DNA of 64,000 nt from Thermomonas flagellata. GTDB taxonomy: Bacteria; Pseudomonadota; Gammaproteobacteria; Xanthomonadales; Xanthomonadaceae. A program made the position numbers and the translations under genes. The stretch is from contig NZ_JAJOZK010000004.1 in the NCBI RefSeq assembly GCF_022419185.1, forward strand, positions 1 through 64,000, given 5' to 3'. Under the pieces are notes generated by a model that searched no databases, was not told the DNA's origin, and worked only from the letters and a program-made list of their open reading frames with translations. This document shows positions 19,658 through 28,142 of this stretch, in pieces; position 1 is the first letter of the stretch, and every line of letters begins with the position of its first letter.

Positions 19658-20256
19658 GCACGCACGCAACGCCCCCCGATCCGCGCGATCCCGCCCGTCG
19701 CCGCCGCAACCGCGGCCTGCTGCTGGTGCTGCTGCTGGCCTTCTTCGGCGCGCTGCTCTTGGCCGGCGCGCTGCGCTTTTCGGGCTGGCGCCCGGAGGGC
19801 AGCAAGAACCGCGGCGAATTGCTGGCGCCGTACCCGGACATGCGCGCGCTGGTGCCGCAGCTGGCGGACGGCCGCCCCTACCGCTGGAAGGACAGCCCGC
19901 GCACCTGGCGGATCGTGGTCATGCCGGGCGACTGCGGCGGCGCGGCGCGCGCCGGGTGCGTGCGCCTGCTGGGCGACCTCGACAAGGTCTGGCAGCTGAT
20001 GGGCAAGGACGCCGACCGCGTGCATCTGCTGTGGGTCGGTTCCCCGCCGGCCGGGGTGGCGCTGCCGCCCGAGGTGCGCGTGCTGCGCCCGGATCCGGGG
20101 CTGCGCGCGGGGCTGCCGCCGCCGCCGGGCGCGCCCGCCGCCGGCGCGCCGGTCTGGGTGGTGGATCCGCACGGCTTCACCGTGTTGCGCTACCGGCCCG
20201 GCTTCGCCCCCGGCGACCTGCGCGCCGACCTCGCCCGCCTGTTGAAGATCAATTGA
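19654..20256 (+). CDS. Membrane-anchored protein of the oxidase cluster, possibly SCO/thioredoxin-like
   Basis: 200 residues. A basic N-terminus (DPARRRRNRG) precedes one membrane helix, LLLVLLLAFFGALLLAGAL. The periplasmic part contains WRIVVMPGDCGGAARAGC, a Cys-x6-Cys where SCO proteins carry CxxxC, and ends GFTVLRYRPGF with a thioredoxin-like beta hairpin. Its place between SURF1 and ctaA is conserved in related bacteria. A redox or copper role is plausible but not shown, since the cysteine spacing is not canonical. Confidence 0.65.
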   Translation: MSTHATPPDPRDPARRRRNRGLLLVLLLAFFGALLLAGALRFSGWRPEGSKNRGELLAPYPDMRALVPQLADGRPYRWKDSPRTWRIVVMPGDCGGAARAGCVRLLGDLDKVWQLMGKDADRVHLLWVGSPPAGVALPPEVRVLRPDPGLRAGLPPPPGAPAAGAPVWVVDPHGFTVLRYRPGFAPGDLRADLARLLKIN

Positions 20257-20263
20257 GCCTGCG

Positions 20264-21442
20264 ATGAACGCCACTGCCTCCTCCCCGCTGCTGTCCCCGC
20301 GTCCGCTCGCACCGGCCCTGTACCGGCACTTCCACCGCATCGCCTGGCTGGCGGTCGCGCTGGCCGCCTGCGTGATCGTGTTCGGTGCGTTCGTGCGCCT
20401 GTCCAATGCCGGCCTGAGCTGCCCGGACTGGCCGACCTGCTACGGCCGCGCGACCTGGCCGACCCATGCCGACCAGGTGGTGGACCATGCCGCCACCGCG
20501 ATCCGCCCGGTGATCCCGGAGCGCGCCTGGCGCGAGCAGGTGCACCGCATGATCGCCGGCCTGCTCGGGCTGCTGGTGTTCAGCCTGGCCCTGCTGGCCA
20601 CCCGCCGCCGCCCGCACGGCTGGCTGCAGATCGTGGGCGCGGCGCTGCTGGTCGCGGTGGCGATCCCGCTGTACATGCGCGGCGCGCACGTGGCCGCCTC
20701 GGTACTGGCGGTGCTCGGCGAGCTGCTGCTGCTGGCGGGCGTGCTGCGCTGGTCGGACGTGGACCTGGCGCGCACCAGCACCCTGGCGCTGGCGGTGATC
20801 ATCTTCCAGGCCCTGCTCGGGATGTGGACGGTGACCTGGCTGCTCAAGCCGATCGTGGTCATGGGCCACCTGCTGGGCGGGCTGACCACCTTCTCGCTGC
20901 TGACCTGGATCGCCTGGCGCGCGACCGCGATGCCGATCCACAGCGGCGAGGCGATCCGCCTGCGGCGCTGGCTGCTGCTCGGCCTGGTGCTGCTGGCGGC
21001 GCAGATCGCGCTCGGCGGCTGGACCAGCGCCAACTACGCCGCGCTCGCCTGCGGCACCGACTTCCCCAAGTGCGCGGGCGCGTGGTGGCCGGCGCACGAT
21101 TTCCGCGAGGGCTTCGTGCTCTGGCGCGGGATCGGGGTGGACTACGAGGGCGGGATCCTCGACAACCCGGCGCGGATCGCGATCCAGCTCGCGCACCGGC
21201 TGCTGGCGGTGGTCGCCGCCGGTTACCTGCTGTGGCTGGCGGCGATGCTGCTGCGCCGGCCCGGGCTGCGCGGCTGGGGCGGCGCGCTCGGCCTGCTGGT
21301 GCTGCTGCAGTTCGCGCTCGGGGTGGCCAACGTGATGCTGTCGCTGCCGCTGCCGGTCGCGGTCGCCCACAACGCCGGGGCCACCGCCCTGCTGTTCGTG
21401 CTGGTCAGCCTGCTGGCCCGCGTGCGCGCGCCCGCGGCATGA
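20264..21442 (+). CDS. ctaA: Heme A synthase (COX15/CtaA)
   Basis: 392 residues with eight membrane helices in two similar halves. The family motif [18 protein letters not shown] is intact near residue 45, with conserved histidines in REQVHRM and AHRLLAV expected to bind heme. It oxidises the C8 methyl of heme O to give heme A for the aa3 oxidase encoded upstream. Its stop overlaps the ctaB start (ATGA). Confidence 0.95.
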   Translation: MNATASSPLLSPRPLAPALYRHFHRIAWLAVALAACVIVFGAFVRLSNAGLSCPDWPTCYGRATWPTHADQVVDHAATAIRPVIPERAWREQVHRMIAGLLGLLVFSLALLATRRRPHGWLQIVGAALLVAVAIPLYMRGAHVAASVLAVLGELLLLAGVLRWSDVDLARTSTLALAVIIFQALLGMWTVTWLLKPIVVMGHLLGGLTTFSLLTWIAWRATAMPIHSGEAIRLRRWLLLGLVLLAAQIALGGWTSANYAALACGTDFPKCAGAWWPAHDFREGFVLWRGIGVDYEGGILDNPARIAIQLAHRLLAVVAAGYLLWLAAMLLRRPGLRGWGGALGLLVLLQFALGVANVMLSLPLPVAVAHNAGATALLFVLVSLLARVRAPAA

Positions 21443-22374
21443 GCCAGCCGCGGCCACGCTGGGGCGATTACTGGGCGCTGACCAAGCCCCGGGTGGTGGC
21501 GCTGATCGTGTTCACCGCGGTGATCGGCATGCTGCTGGCGCTGCAGCCGGGCCAGCCGTGGCCGTGGCCGCGGCTGCTGGCCGGCACCGCCGGGATCTGG
21601 CTGGCGGCCGCCAGCGCGGCCGCGATCAACCACCTCTTGGACGCGCGCATCGATGAGGTGATGGCGCGCACCGCCGCGCGCCCGTTGCCGACCGGCGCGC
21701 TGCGCCCGCCGCAGGTGCTGGCGTTCGCGCTGGCACTGGCGGTGCTGGCGATGGCGGTGCTGCTGCTGTGGGTGAACGCGATCACCGCGGTGCTGACCTT
21801 CGCCTCGCTGATCGGCTACGCGGTCGTCTACACCGCTTGGCTCAAGCGCGCCACCCCGCAGAACATCGTGATCGGCGGGATCGCCGGGGCCGCGCCGCCG
21901 CTGCTCGGCTGGGCCGCGGTGACCGGGATGCAGGGCGCGTGGGACTGGGCGCACGCGCTGCTGCTGGTGCTGATCGTGTTCGTGTGGACGCCGCCGCACT
22001 TCTGGGCGCTGGCGATCTTCCGCCGCGCCGACTACGCGCGCGCGCTGGTGCCGATGCTGCCGGTCACCCACGGCGTGCACTACACCCGCTGGCAGATCCT
22101 GCTGTACACGGTGCTGCTGGCGGTGGCCTCGGTGCTGCCGTGGGTGGCGCACATGAGCGGGCTGTTCTACCTGTTCGGCGCGCTGGTGCTGGACGCTGTC
22201 TTCCTGTGGTACGCCTGGCGCCTGCTGGATCCGCCGGACGAATGGTTCGCGATGCGGGTGTTCCGCTATTCGATCACCTACCTGATGGCGCTGTTCGGCC
22301 TGCTGCTGCTCGACCACTGGCTGCTGCCCTACCTGCAGCCGCAGGGCTGGCTGGACTGGGCGCGGATCGGCTGA
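21439..22374 (+). CDS. ctaB: Protoheme IX farnesyltransferase (heme O synthase)
   Basis: 311 residues, UbiA-type prenyltransferase with about nine membrane helices. The Mg-pyrophosphate motif reads [20 protein letters not shown] and the second conserved loop is [11 protein letters not shown]. It adds a farnesyl group to heme B, the step before CtaA. Together ctaA and ctaB complete heme A supply within the same locus. Confidence 0.96.
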   Translation: MSQPRPRWGDYWALTKPRVVALIVFTAVIGMLLALQPGQPWPWPRLLAGTAGIWLAAASAAAINHLLDARIDEVMARTAARPLPTGALRPPQVLAFALALAVLAMAVLLLWVNAITAVLTFASLIGYAVVYTAWLKRATPQNIVIGGIAGAAPPLLGWAAVTGMQGAWDWAHALLLVLIVFVWTPPHFWALAIFRRADYARALVPMLPVTHGVHYTRWQILLYTVLLAVASVLPWVAHMSGLFYLFGALVLDAVFLWYAWRLLDPPDEWFAMRVFRYSITYLMALFGLLLLDHWLLPYLQPQGWLDWARIG

Positions 22375-22382
22375 GTGCGGCG

Positions 22383-23012
22383 ATGCCGGGGCTGCTGCCC
22401 GCCGCGCCGGTCGCCCTCGGGCCCGAGGCCTGGTGGCTGCCCGGGTTCGCGCTGGGGCGCGCGCCGGCGCTGCTGGACGCGATCGCCGGCGTGCTCGCGC
22501 AGGCCCCGCTGCGGCAGATGCAGACCCCGGGCGGGCGCCGGATCGGGGTCGCGATGAGCAACTGCGGCGCGCTCGGCTGGACCAGCAGTCGCGAGGGCTA
22601 CCGCTACACCGCCTGCGATCCGCTCAGCGGCAAACCGTGGCCGCCGCTGCCCGCGCTGCTGCGGGCGCTGGCCGCGGACGCCGCGGCCGCCGCCGGCTTG
22701 CCCGATCCGGCCCCGGATGCCTGCCTGATCAACCGCTACCTGCCCGGGGTCGGCATGGGCCTGCACCAGGACCGCGACGAGCGCGACCTGCGCGCGGCGA
22801 TCGTGTCGGTCTCGCTCGGCCTGCCGGCGGTGTTCCTGTGGGGCGGGCTGCGCCGCCGCGACCCGGTGCAGGCAGTGCCGCTGGCGCATGGCGACGTGGT
22901 GGTGTGGGGCGGCGTCGACCGCCTGCGCTTCCACGGCGTGCGCCGGCTGGCGCGCGCGGCGCAGGCGCGGTGGCCCTGCCGCTGGAACCTGACCCTGCGC
23001 CGCGCTGGCTGA
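22383..23012 (+). CDS. alkB: DNA repair dioxygenase AlkB
   Basis: 209 residues. Fe(II)/2-oxoglutarate-dependent enzyme that removes 1-methyladenine and 3-methylcytosine. The iron ligands are visible as HQDRDE (HxD) and the His in RFHGVRRL, and 2-oxoglutarate is held by the Arg residues in RWNLTLRR. NRYLPGVGMGLHQD is the family signature. It starts eight bases after ctaB and precedes ada, the classical alkylation-repair pairing. Confidence 0.95.
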   Translation: MPGLLPAAPVALGPEAWWLPGFALGRAPALLDAIAGVLAQAPLRQMQTPGGRRIGVAMSNCGALGWTSSREGYRYTACDPLSGKPWPPLPALLRALAADAAAAAGLPDPAPDACLINRYLPGVGMGLHQDRDERDLRAAIVSVSLGLPAVFLWGGLRRRDPVQAVPLAHGDVVVWGGVDRLRFHGVRRLARAAQARWPCRWNLTLRRAG

Positions 23013-23059
23013 GCGCGCCGGGCGTGCCAAAGCGGGAGGCGCGCCGGCCCGCGCCGGCC

Positions 23060-23065
23060 TACAGT
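23060..23065 (+). promoter_or_regulatory. -10 element of ada, predicted leaderless start
   Basis: TACAGT ends exactly six bases before the ada ATG at 23072, so transcription would begin at or next to the start codon. No ribosome-binding sequence is present in the gap. Confidence 0.5.
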
Positions 23066-23071
23066 GGCGGC

Positions 23072-23962
23072 ATGCCTGCCGCCGATGCCGCCCGCGCCAT
23101 GCGCGCCGATGCCGCGACCGCCGATGCCGCACCCGATCCCGAGGCGGCCGCGATCGCCGCGGTCTGCCGTGCGCTGGAGGCCGGCGACGGCCTGCCGCCG
23201 CCGCTGGCGCGGCTGGCGGCGCTGGCGGGGATGCCGCCGGCGCGCCTGCGGCGCTGCTTCCGCGCCGCCACCGGGCTGACCCCGCATGCCTATGCGCAGG
23301 CGCACCGGGCCGCGCGCGCCCGCGCCCTGCTCGCGGCCGGCCGCGCGGTCACCGAGGCCGCGTACGCCGCCGGCTTCGGTGCCGCCAGCCGCTTCTACGC
23401 GCAGGCGGCGGACATGCTCGGGATGGCGCCGGGCCAGTACCGCCGCGGCGGCGTCGGCCAGCGCATCGCGTTCGCGCTGGCCCAGTGCAGCCTGGGCGCG
23501 CTGCTGGTCGCGCGCAGCGCGCGCGGGCTATGCGCGATCGCGCTGGGCGAGGATCCGGAAGCGCTGCTGCGCGCGCTGCAGGACCGCTTCCCGCGCGCCG
23601 AACTGGTCGGCGGCGATTCCGGCTTCGAGCAGTGGGTGGCGCAGGTGGTGGCGCTGGTGGAGACGCCGCGGCGCGGGCTCGCGCTGCCGCTGGACGTGCA
23701 GGGCACCGCGTTCCAGCAGCGGGTGTGGCGCGCGCTGCAGGCGATCCCGCCCGGGCGCACCGCGAGCTACGCCGAGATCGCGCGCGCGCTCGGGCAGCCG
23801 CGCGCGGTGCGCGCGGTGGCGCGTGCCTGCGCTGCCAATCCGCTGGCGGTCGCCATCCCCTGCCACCGGGTGGTGCGCAGCGACGGCGCGCCGTCCGGCT
23901 ACCGCTGGGGGCTGGCGCGCAAGCAGGCGCTGCTGGCGCGCGAGCGCGAGGACGCCGACTGA
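23072..23962 (+). CDS. Ada-like protein: AraC-type HTH fused to O6-alkylguanine-DNA alkyltransferase
   Basis: 296 residues. Residues ~30-130 form an AraC-type helix-turn-helix (PARLRRCFRAATGLTPHAY), ~150-296 the methyltransferase with the suicide cysteine in AIPCHRVV and the Arg finger region YAEIARALGQPRAVRAVARA. The N-terminal zinc domain of E. coli Ada, whose Cys senses methyl phosphotriesters, is missing: only a short Ala-rich stretch precedes the HTH. The protein should repair O6-methylguanine but how it would sense damage for transcription is unclear. Confidence 0.9.
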   Translation: MPAADAARAMRADAATADAAPDPEAAAIAAVCRALEAGDGLPPPLARLAALAGMPPARLRRCFRAATGLTPHAYAQAHRAARARALLAAGRAVTEAAYAAGFGAASRFYAQAADMLGMAPGQYRRGGVGQRIAFALAQCSLGALLVARSARGLCAIALGEDPEALLRALQDRFPRAELVGGDSGFEQWVAQVVALVETPRRGLALPLDVQGTAFQQRVWRALQAIPPGRTASYAEIARALGQPRAVRAVARACAANPLAVAIPCHRVVRSDGAPSGYRWGLARKQALLAREREDAD

Positions 23963-23972
23963 CGGCCAGGTC

Positions 23973-24980
23973 TCAGGCCGCGGAGATGTCGCCGCCGGCG
24001 GCGCGCGCCAGGCGATCGTTGACGTCGCGCCAGTCCTCGTCCTGCGGCGGCTGCTGCAGCCAGATCGCGTCCGCGCCGCTGGCGTCCAGCGCGTGCAGGG
24101 TGGCGTACAGGGCGCGCGCATAGCCCGGCTTGTCGCCCGGCATCCGCACCGCCTGCACCACCACGGGCGGCAGCCGCGCCGGGTCGAGGTCCAGGTGCGC
24201 CAGCGCGATCCGCGCCTCCGGCGCGAGCGCGGCCAGGCGCCGCTCCAGCTCGGCGCGGGGCAGCACCCGCAGCGGCGTGCGCGGGCGGTAGTGCACGGCC
24301 TGGTTGCCGGAGACCGCCACCGCGTGCGCCCGTGGGAACGCGACCGGCGTGCCGAGCACCGCCTCCAGCGCGGCGCGGGTGATCGGCCCGGCGCGCACGA
24401 TCCGCGGCGCGTCGGCGGTGAGGTCGACGATGGTCGATTCCAGCCCGACGCTGCACGGGCCGCCGTCCAGGACGGCGTCGATGCGCCCGTCCAGCCCGGC
24501 CAGCACCTGCGCCGCGGTGGTCGGGCTCAGGCGCTGGTAGGGATTGGCCGAAGGCGCCGCCAGCCCGCCGTCCAGCCGCTGTAGGACCTCGCGCAGCACC
24601 GGGTGCGCCGGCACCCGCAGGCCGAGGCTGGGGCGGCCGCCGGCGGCGTCCGCGGCCACCTCCGGGCGGCGCGGCAGCAGCAGGGTCAGCGGTCCCGGCC
24701 AGAACGCCTCGGCCAGCCGCCACGCCGCGGCCGGCACGTGCGATGCCCACTGCGGCAGCGCCGCGGCCTCGGCCAGATGCACGATCAGCGGATGGTCGGG
24801 CGGGCGGCCCTTGGCGGCGAAGATCGCGCGCACCGCCGCCGGCTGGCGCGCGTCCGCGGCCAGCCCGTACACGGTCTCGGTCGGCACCGCCACCAGGCGG
24901 CCGGCGCGCAGCAGGTCCACCGCCGCGTCGAGGTCGGTCGGACGCGCGGCGTCCAGCAGGCGGGTGGCCAGCGCGGTCAT
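23973..24980 (-). CDS. L-threonylcarbamoyladenylate synthase, long Sua5 form
   Basis: 335 residues. The YrdC/Sua5 domain occupies ~1-210, with VAVPTETVYGLAADA and the substrate-binding KGRPPDHPLIVH, APSANPYQRLSPTTA and CSVGLESTIVDL. An additional C-terminal Sua5 domain (~230-335) starts at HYRPRTPLRVL. It makes threonylcarbamoyl-AMP from Thr, bicarbonate and ATP for the t6A37 tRNA modification, the donor used by TsaD encoded 3 kb away. Start overlaps the dnaG stop (ATGA). Confidence 0.93.
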   Translation of the reverse strand: MTALATRLLDAARPTDLDAAVDLLRAGRLVAVPTETVYGLAADARQPAAVRAIFAAKGRPPDHPLIVHLAEAAALPQWASHVPAAAWRLAEAFWPGPLTLLLPRRPEVAADAAGGRPSLGLRVPAHPVLREVLQRLDGGLAAPSANPYQRLSPTTAAQVLAGLDGRIDAVLDGGPCSVGLESTIVDLTADAPRIVRAGPITRAALEAVLGTPVAFPRAHAVAVSGNQAVHYRPRTPLRVLPRAELERRLAALAPEARIALAHLDLDPARLPPVVVQAVRMPGDKPGYARALYATLHALDASGADAIWLQQPPQDEDWRDVNDRLARAAGGDISAA

Positions 24981-26707
24981 GGTGCCTGCACCCGCGCCTG
25001 CAGCAGCTCGCGCAGCTCGGCCTTCTCGGCGTCGTCCAGCGTGGCCAGGCGCGCCTGCAGCGCAGCGATCCGCTGCTGCCGCAGCTGGCGTTCGAGCTGC
25101 GCGACCGCGTCCGCGAATTCGGCCTGCAGCGCCGCCGGTTCGCCCGGCAGCTCCAGCAGCGCCAGCTTGTGCAGCGCGGCGGCTTCCTCGCGTTCGGCGA
25201 AGTGCTCCAGCAGCGCGCCGGTGGTGATGTCCGGGCGGGCCCGCACCAGCTGCACCAGCTCCGCCAGCAGCGCGACGCCGGGCTGTTCCAGCGCGGCGAA
25301 GCGGTCCTCGCCCGGCAGCGCGAGGGCCACCGCCGGCTGCTGCACCAGCAGGGTGATCGCGTGGCGCACCAGGCTGGGCTTGTGCGCCGGCTGGCCGCGC
25401 ATCGGCGCGCTGGCGCGCGGGGGGGGCGCATGCGGCTGCGCGGCGCCGGCGCGCGCGCCGACGCCGGTCAGCTCGGTCAGGCGCTGGCGCATCAGGTCGC
25501 CGAACGCGCCGTCCGGGATCTGCGCCAGCAGCGGCTTGCAGCGCTCGGCCAGGCGCGCCTTGCCGTCCAGGCTGGCCAGGTTCACGTCGGCGGAGAGCGA
25601 GGCGAAGAAGAATTCCGACAGCGGCGTGGCCTCGCGCAGGCGCGCGTCGAAGCCGGCCACGCCCTCCTGGCGCACCAGCGTGTCCGGGTCCTCGCCCTCG
25701 GGCAGGAACAGGAAGAACGCCTGCCGCCCGTCCTTCATCCGCGGCAGCACCGACTCCAGCGCCTTCCACGCCGCGGCGCGCCCGGCGCGGTCGCCGTCGA
25801 AGCAGAACACCACGTCCGGCGCGTTGCGGAACAAGAGTTCGGCATGGTCCGGGGTGGTGGCGGTGCCGAGCGTGGCCACCGCCTGCGACACCCCGTACTG
25901 CGCCAGCGCGACCACGTCCATGTAGCCCTCGACCACCACCAGCCGTTCCAGTTTCGGGTTGGCCTGCCTGGCCTGCCACAGCCCGTACAGCTCGCGGCCC
26001 TTGTGGAACAGGGCGGTCTCCGGCGAGTTGAGGTACTTGGGCGAGTCCTCGGGGTCGATCACCCGCCCGCCGAACGCGATCACCCGCCCGCGGCGGTCAT
26101 GGATCGGGAACATCAGGCGGTCGCGGAACTTGTCGTACACGTGCCCGCGGTCGTTCTTGGACAGCAGCCCGGCGCGCTCCAGCAGCGCCAGCCGGCGCGG
26201 GTCGCCGCCGAGCGCGTCGCGCAGCGCGGAAAAGCCGTCCGGCGCGTAGCCGATCGCGTAGCGCGCGGCGATCTCCGGCGCGATCGCGCGCTTCTTCACG
26301 TAGGCGGCCGCCTTGTCGCTGCGCGCCAGCTGCGCGCGGAAGAACTCGGCCGCCGCGGCCAGCACCGCGTACAGGTCCTGCACGTCGGGGTTGGCATTAC
26401 GCTGGCGGGTGTCGCGCGGCACCTCCATGCCGGCGCGCCTGGCCAGCTCCTCGACCGCGTCGAGGAACTCCAGGCGGTCGTACTGCATCAGGAAGCTGAT
26501 CGCGGTGCCGTGCGCGCCGCAGCCGAAGCAATGGTAGAACTGCTTGGCCGGCGAGACCGTGAAGCTGGCCGTGCGCTCGTCGTGGAACGGGCAGCGCGCG
26601 GCGTACTCCTTGCCCTGGCGCTTGAGCGGGACGCGGCTGCCGACCACCTCGACGATGTCGGTGCGCGCCAGCAACTCGTCGATGAAGGCGTCGGGGAGGC
26701 GGGCCAT
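24977..26707 (-). CDS. dnaG: DNA primase
   Basis: 576 residues, normal for the family. N-terminal CHC2 zinc finger with the Cys/His set in CPFHDERTASFTVSPAKQFY and HCFGCG. The TOPRIM core follows (VVVEGYMDVVALAQYG, then FCFDGDRAGRAAAWKA with the metal-binding acidic residues). The helical C-terminal helicase-binding domain begins near residue 430. It synthesises RNA primers at the fork. It has a predicted leaderless start. Downstream sua5 overlaps it by four bases. Confidence 0.97.
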   Translation of the reverse strand: MARLPDAFIDELLARTDIVEVVGSRVPLKRQGKEYAARCPFHDERTASFTVSPAKQFYHCFGCGAHGTAISFLMQYDRLEFLDAVEELARRAGMEVPRDTRQRNANPDVQDLYAVLAAAAEFFRAQLARSDKAAAYVKKRAIAPEIAARYAIGYAPDGFSALRDALGGDPRRLALLERAGLLSKNDRGHVYDKFRDRLMFPIHDRRGRVIAFGGRVIDPEDSPKYLNSPETALFHKGRELYGLWQARQANPKLERLVVVEGYMDVVALAQYGVSQAVATLGTATTPDHAELLFRNAPDVVFCFDGDRAGRAAAWKALESVLPRMKDGRQAFFLFLPEGEDPDTLVRQEGVAGFDARLREATPLSEFFFASLSADVNLASLDGKARLAERCKPLLAQIPDGAFGDLMRQRLTELTGVGARAGAAQPHAPPPRASAPMRGQPAHKPSLVRHAITLLVQQPAVALALPGEDRFAALEQPGVALLAELVQLVRARPDITTGALLEHFAEREEAAALHKLALLELPGEPAALQAEFADAVAQLERQLRQQRIAALQARLATLDDAEKAELRELLQARVQAP

Positions 26708-26713
26708 CCGGCT

Positions 26714-26719
26714 AGTGTA
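26714..26719 (-). promoter_or_regulatory. -10 element of dnaG, predicted leaderless start
   Basis: On the minus strand TACACT is followed by six bases (AGCCGG) and then the dnaG ATG. This would let dnaG and sua5 be transcribed separately from the upstream yqeY-GNAT genes. Confidence 0.5.
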
Positions 26720-26743
26720 GGGCGGCCGCGCGGGCGCCGCCGG

Positions 26744-27244
26744 CTAGAGTTCGTCGCGCGCCGCCAGCGCGCGCAGGGCCGCGCCCTCCAGCCGCTGCAC
26801 GGTCCACGCGTCCATGCCGGTGGCGCCCAGCCGGCGGTAGAAATCGATCGCCGGCCGGTTCCAGTCCAGCACGCTCCATTCGAAGCGGCCGCAGTCGCGC
26901 TGCAGCGCGATCCGCGCCAGCGCGGCCATCAAATGCCGGCCCAGCCCGGCGCCGCGGAAGGCCGGGCGCACGAACAGGTCCTCGAGGTACAGCCCGCGCT
27001 TGCCGAGGAAGGTGCTGAAGGTGTGGAAGAACAGGGCGAAGCCGGCCGGCGTGCCGTCCACCTCGCCGATCAGCACCTCGGCCGCGGGGTGCGCACCGAA
27101 CAGCTGCGCGCGCAGGTCGGCCTCGGTGGCGACCACCGCGTGCGCCAGCTTTTCGTACTCGGCCAGCTCGGCGATGAGCTGGCGGATCAGCGGCACGTCG
27201 TCCGCGCCGGCGGGGCGGATCGAGAGCACGCGCGCGCCGGCCAT
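26744..27244 (-). CDS. GNAT-family N-acetyltransferase (polyamine acetyltransferase-like)
   Basis: 166 residues. The acetyl-CoA loop is RGAGLGRHLMAALARIA and the conserved beta-bulge region reads LYLEDLFVRPAFRG. The layout YEKLAHAVVATEADL plus WSVLDWNRPAIDFYRRLGA resembles spermidine/spermine or diamine acetyltransferases and related small-molecule acetylators. It is 3 bp after yqeY and 36 bp before dnaG on the same strand. Substrate is not determined. Confidence 0.88.
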   Translation of the reverse strand: MAGARVLSIRPAGADDVPLIRQLIAELAEYEKLAHAVVATEADLRAQLFGAHPAAEVLIGEVDGTPAGFALFFHTFSTFLGKRGLYLEDLFVRPAFRGAGLGRHLMAALARIALQRDCGRFEWSVLDWNRPAIDFYRRLGATGMDAWTVQRLEGAALRALAARDEL

Positions 27245-27247
27245 CGC

Positions 27248-27691
27248 TCAGCCCAGCCGCTGCTTGACCAGCTTCGACACCAGGCCCATGTCGGCGCGGC
27301 CGGCGAGGGCGGGCTTGAGCACGCCCATCAGCTTGCCCATGTCGGCGGCGGAGGCCGCGCCGGTGGCCGCAATGGCCTTGTCGATCTCGGCCAGGATCTC
27401 GGCCTCGCCCAGCTTGGCCGGCAGGTAGGCCTCGATCACGCCCATCTCGTAGCGCTCCTGCGCGGCGAGGTCCTCGCGCCCGGCGGCCGCGTACTGGGCG
27501 ATCGAATCCTTGCGCTGCTTGACCATCTTCTCCAGCACCGCCAGCACGCGGTCGTCGGTCATCTCCACCCGCTCGTCGACCTCCTTCTGCTTGATCGCGG
27601 CATTGATCAGGCGGATCACCGCCAGGCGCTCCTTCTCGCCGGCCTTCATCGCGGCCTTCATGTCGTCGGTCAGCTGCTGCTTGAGGCTCAT
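27248..27691 (-). CDS. YqeY / GatB-tail domain protein
   Basis: 147 residues, almost all helical, with MSLKQQLTDDMKAAMKAGEKERL at the start and the C-terminal KPALAGRADMGLVSKLVKQRL that resembles the tRNA-binding tail of GatB. The family usually sits between rpsU and dnaG, exactly as here; a tRNA-related role is suspected but unproven. A terminator separates it from rpsU, so it needs either read-through or its own promoter in 27692-27780. Confidence 0.92.
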   Translation of the reverse strand: MSLKQQLTDDMKAAMKAGEKERLAVIRLINAAIKQKEVDERVEMTDDRVLAVLEKMVKQRKDSIAQYAAAGREDLAAQERYEMGVIEAYLPAKLGEAEILAEIDKAIAATGAASAADMGKLMGVLKPALAGRADMGLVSKLVKQRLG

Positions 27692-27784
27692 TGGGGACTC
27701 CGGGGATGGATCAGGTGGCAGGAGAGGGATTGGACGGGGCGGGTGAACAGGCGGGAAGCGTGGAACGGGTGCCCCACAAACGCG

Positions 27785-27816
27785 AAAAGCCGGCCACGCT
27801 CGCCGCGTGCCGGCTT
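27785..27816 (-). terminator. Terminator downstream of rpsU
   Basis: On the minus strand, about 20 bases after the rpsU stop, a stem of 12 pairs with one bulged G closes on GGCGA and is followed by TTTT. Moderate strength; it probably attenuates rather than abolishes read-through into yqeY. Confidence 0.7.
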
Positions 27817-27836
27817 GCCGCCACCAGGCGCCGCGC

Positions 27837-28052
27837 TCAGTACAGGCGCTGGCGCTTGGTCACGTCGCGCGAGGCGCGGCGCGCCTGGCGCTTCACCGCC
27901 GCGGCGGCCTTGCGCTTGCGCTCCTGGGTCGGCTTCTCGTAGTACTCGCGCTTGCGGGTCTCGGCGAGGATGCCGGCCTTCTCGCAGGTGCGCTTGAAGC
28001 GGCGCAGGGCAAACTCGAAGGGTTCGTTTTCGCGGACTTTGACGCTGGGCAT
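27837..28052 (-). CDS. rpsU: 30S ribosomal protein S21
   Basis: 71 residues, full length: [18 protein letters not shown] at the start, then [19 protein letters not shown] and a very basic tail ending TKRQRLY. S21 sits near the anti-Shine-Dalgarno of 16S rRNA and helps initiation. It is first gene of the rpsU-yqeY-dnaG order and is divergent from tsaD, 90 bp away. It stands out as one of the few genes here with a leader (about 45 bases). Confidence 0.98.
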   Translation of the reverse strand: MPSVKVRENEPFEFALRRFKRTCEKAGILAETRKREYYEKPTQERKRKAAAAVKRQARRASRDVTKRQRLY

Positions 28053-28103
28053 CGGGGGTCTCGTGGCTGGAGAATGCGCCCGGGTCGGGTGGGCGAGCCG
28101 CGC

Positions 28104-28136
28104 ATGATAGCAGCGCCGCGGTTTTCGGCGCAAGAT
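28104..28136. promoter_or_regulatory. Overlapping divergent promoters of rpsU (minus) and tsaD (plus)
   Basis: For rpsU, TTGCGC (28128-28133) and TATCAT (28104-28109) read on the minus strand with an 18-bp spacer. For tsaD, CAAGAT (28131-28136) ends six bases before the ATG. The rpsU -35 and tsaD -10 overlap by three bases, so the two polymerase sites should exclude each other. Confidence 0.5.
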
Positions 28137-28142
28137 ACCGGC

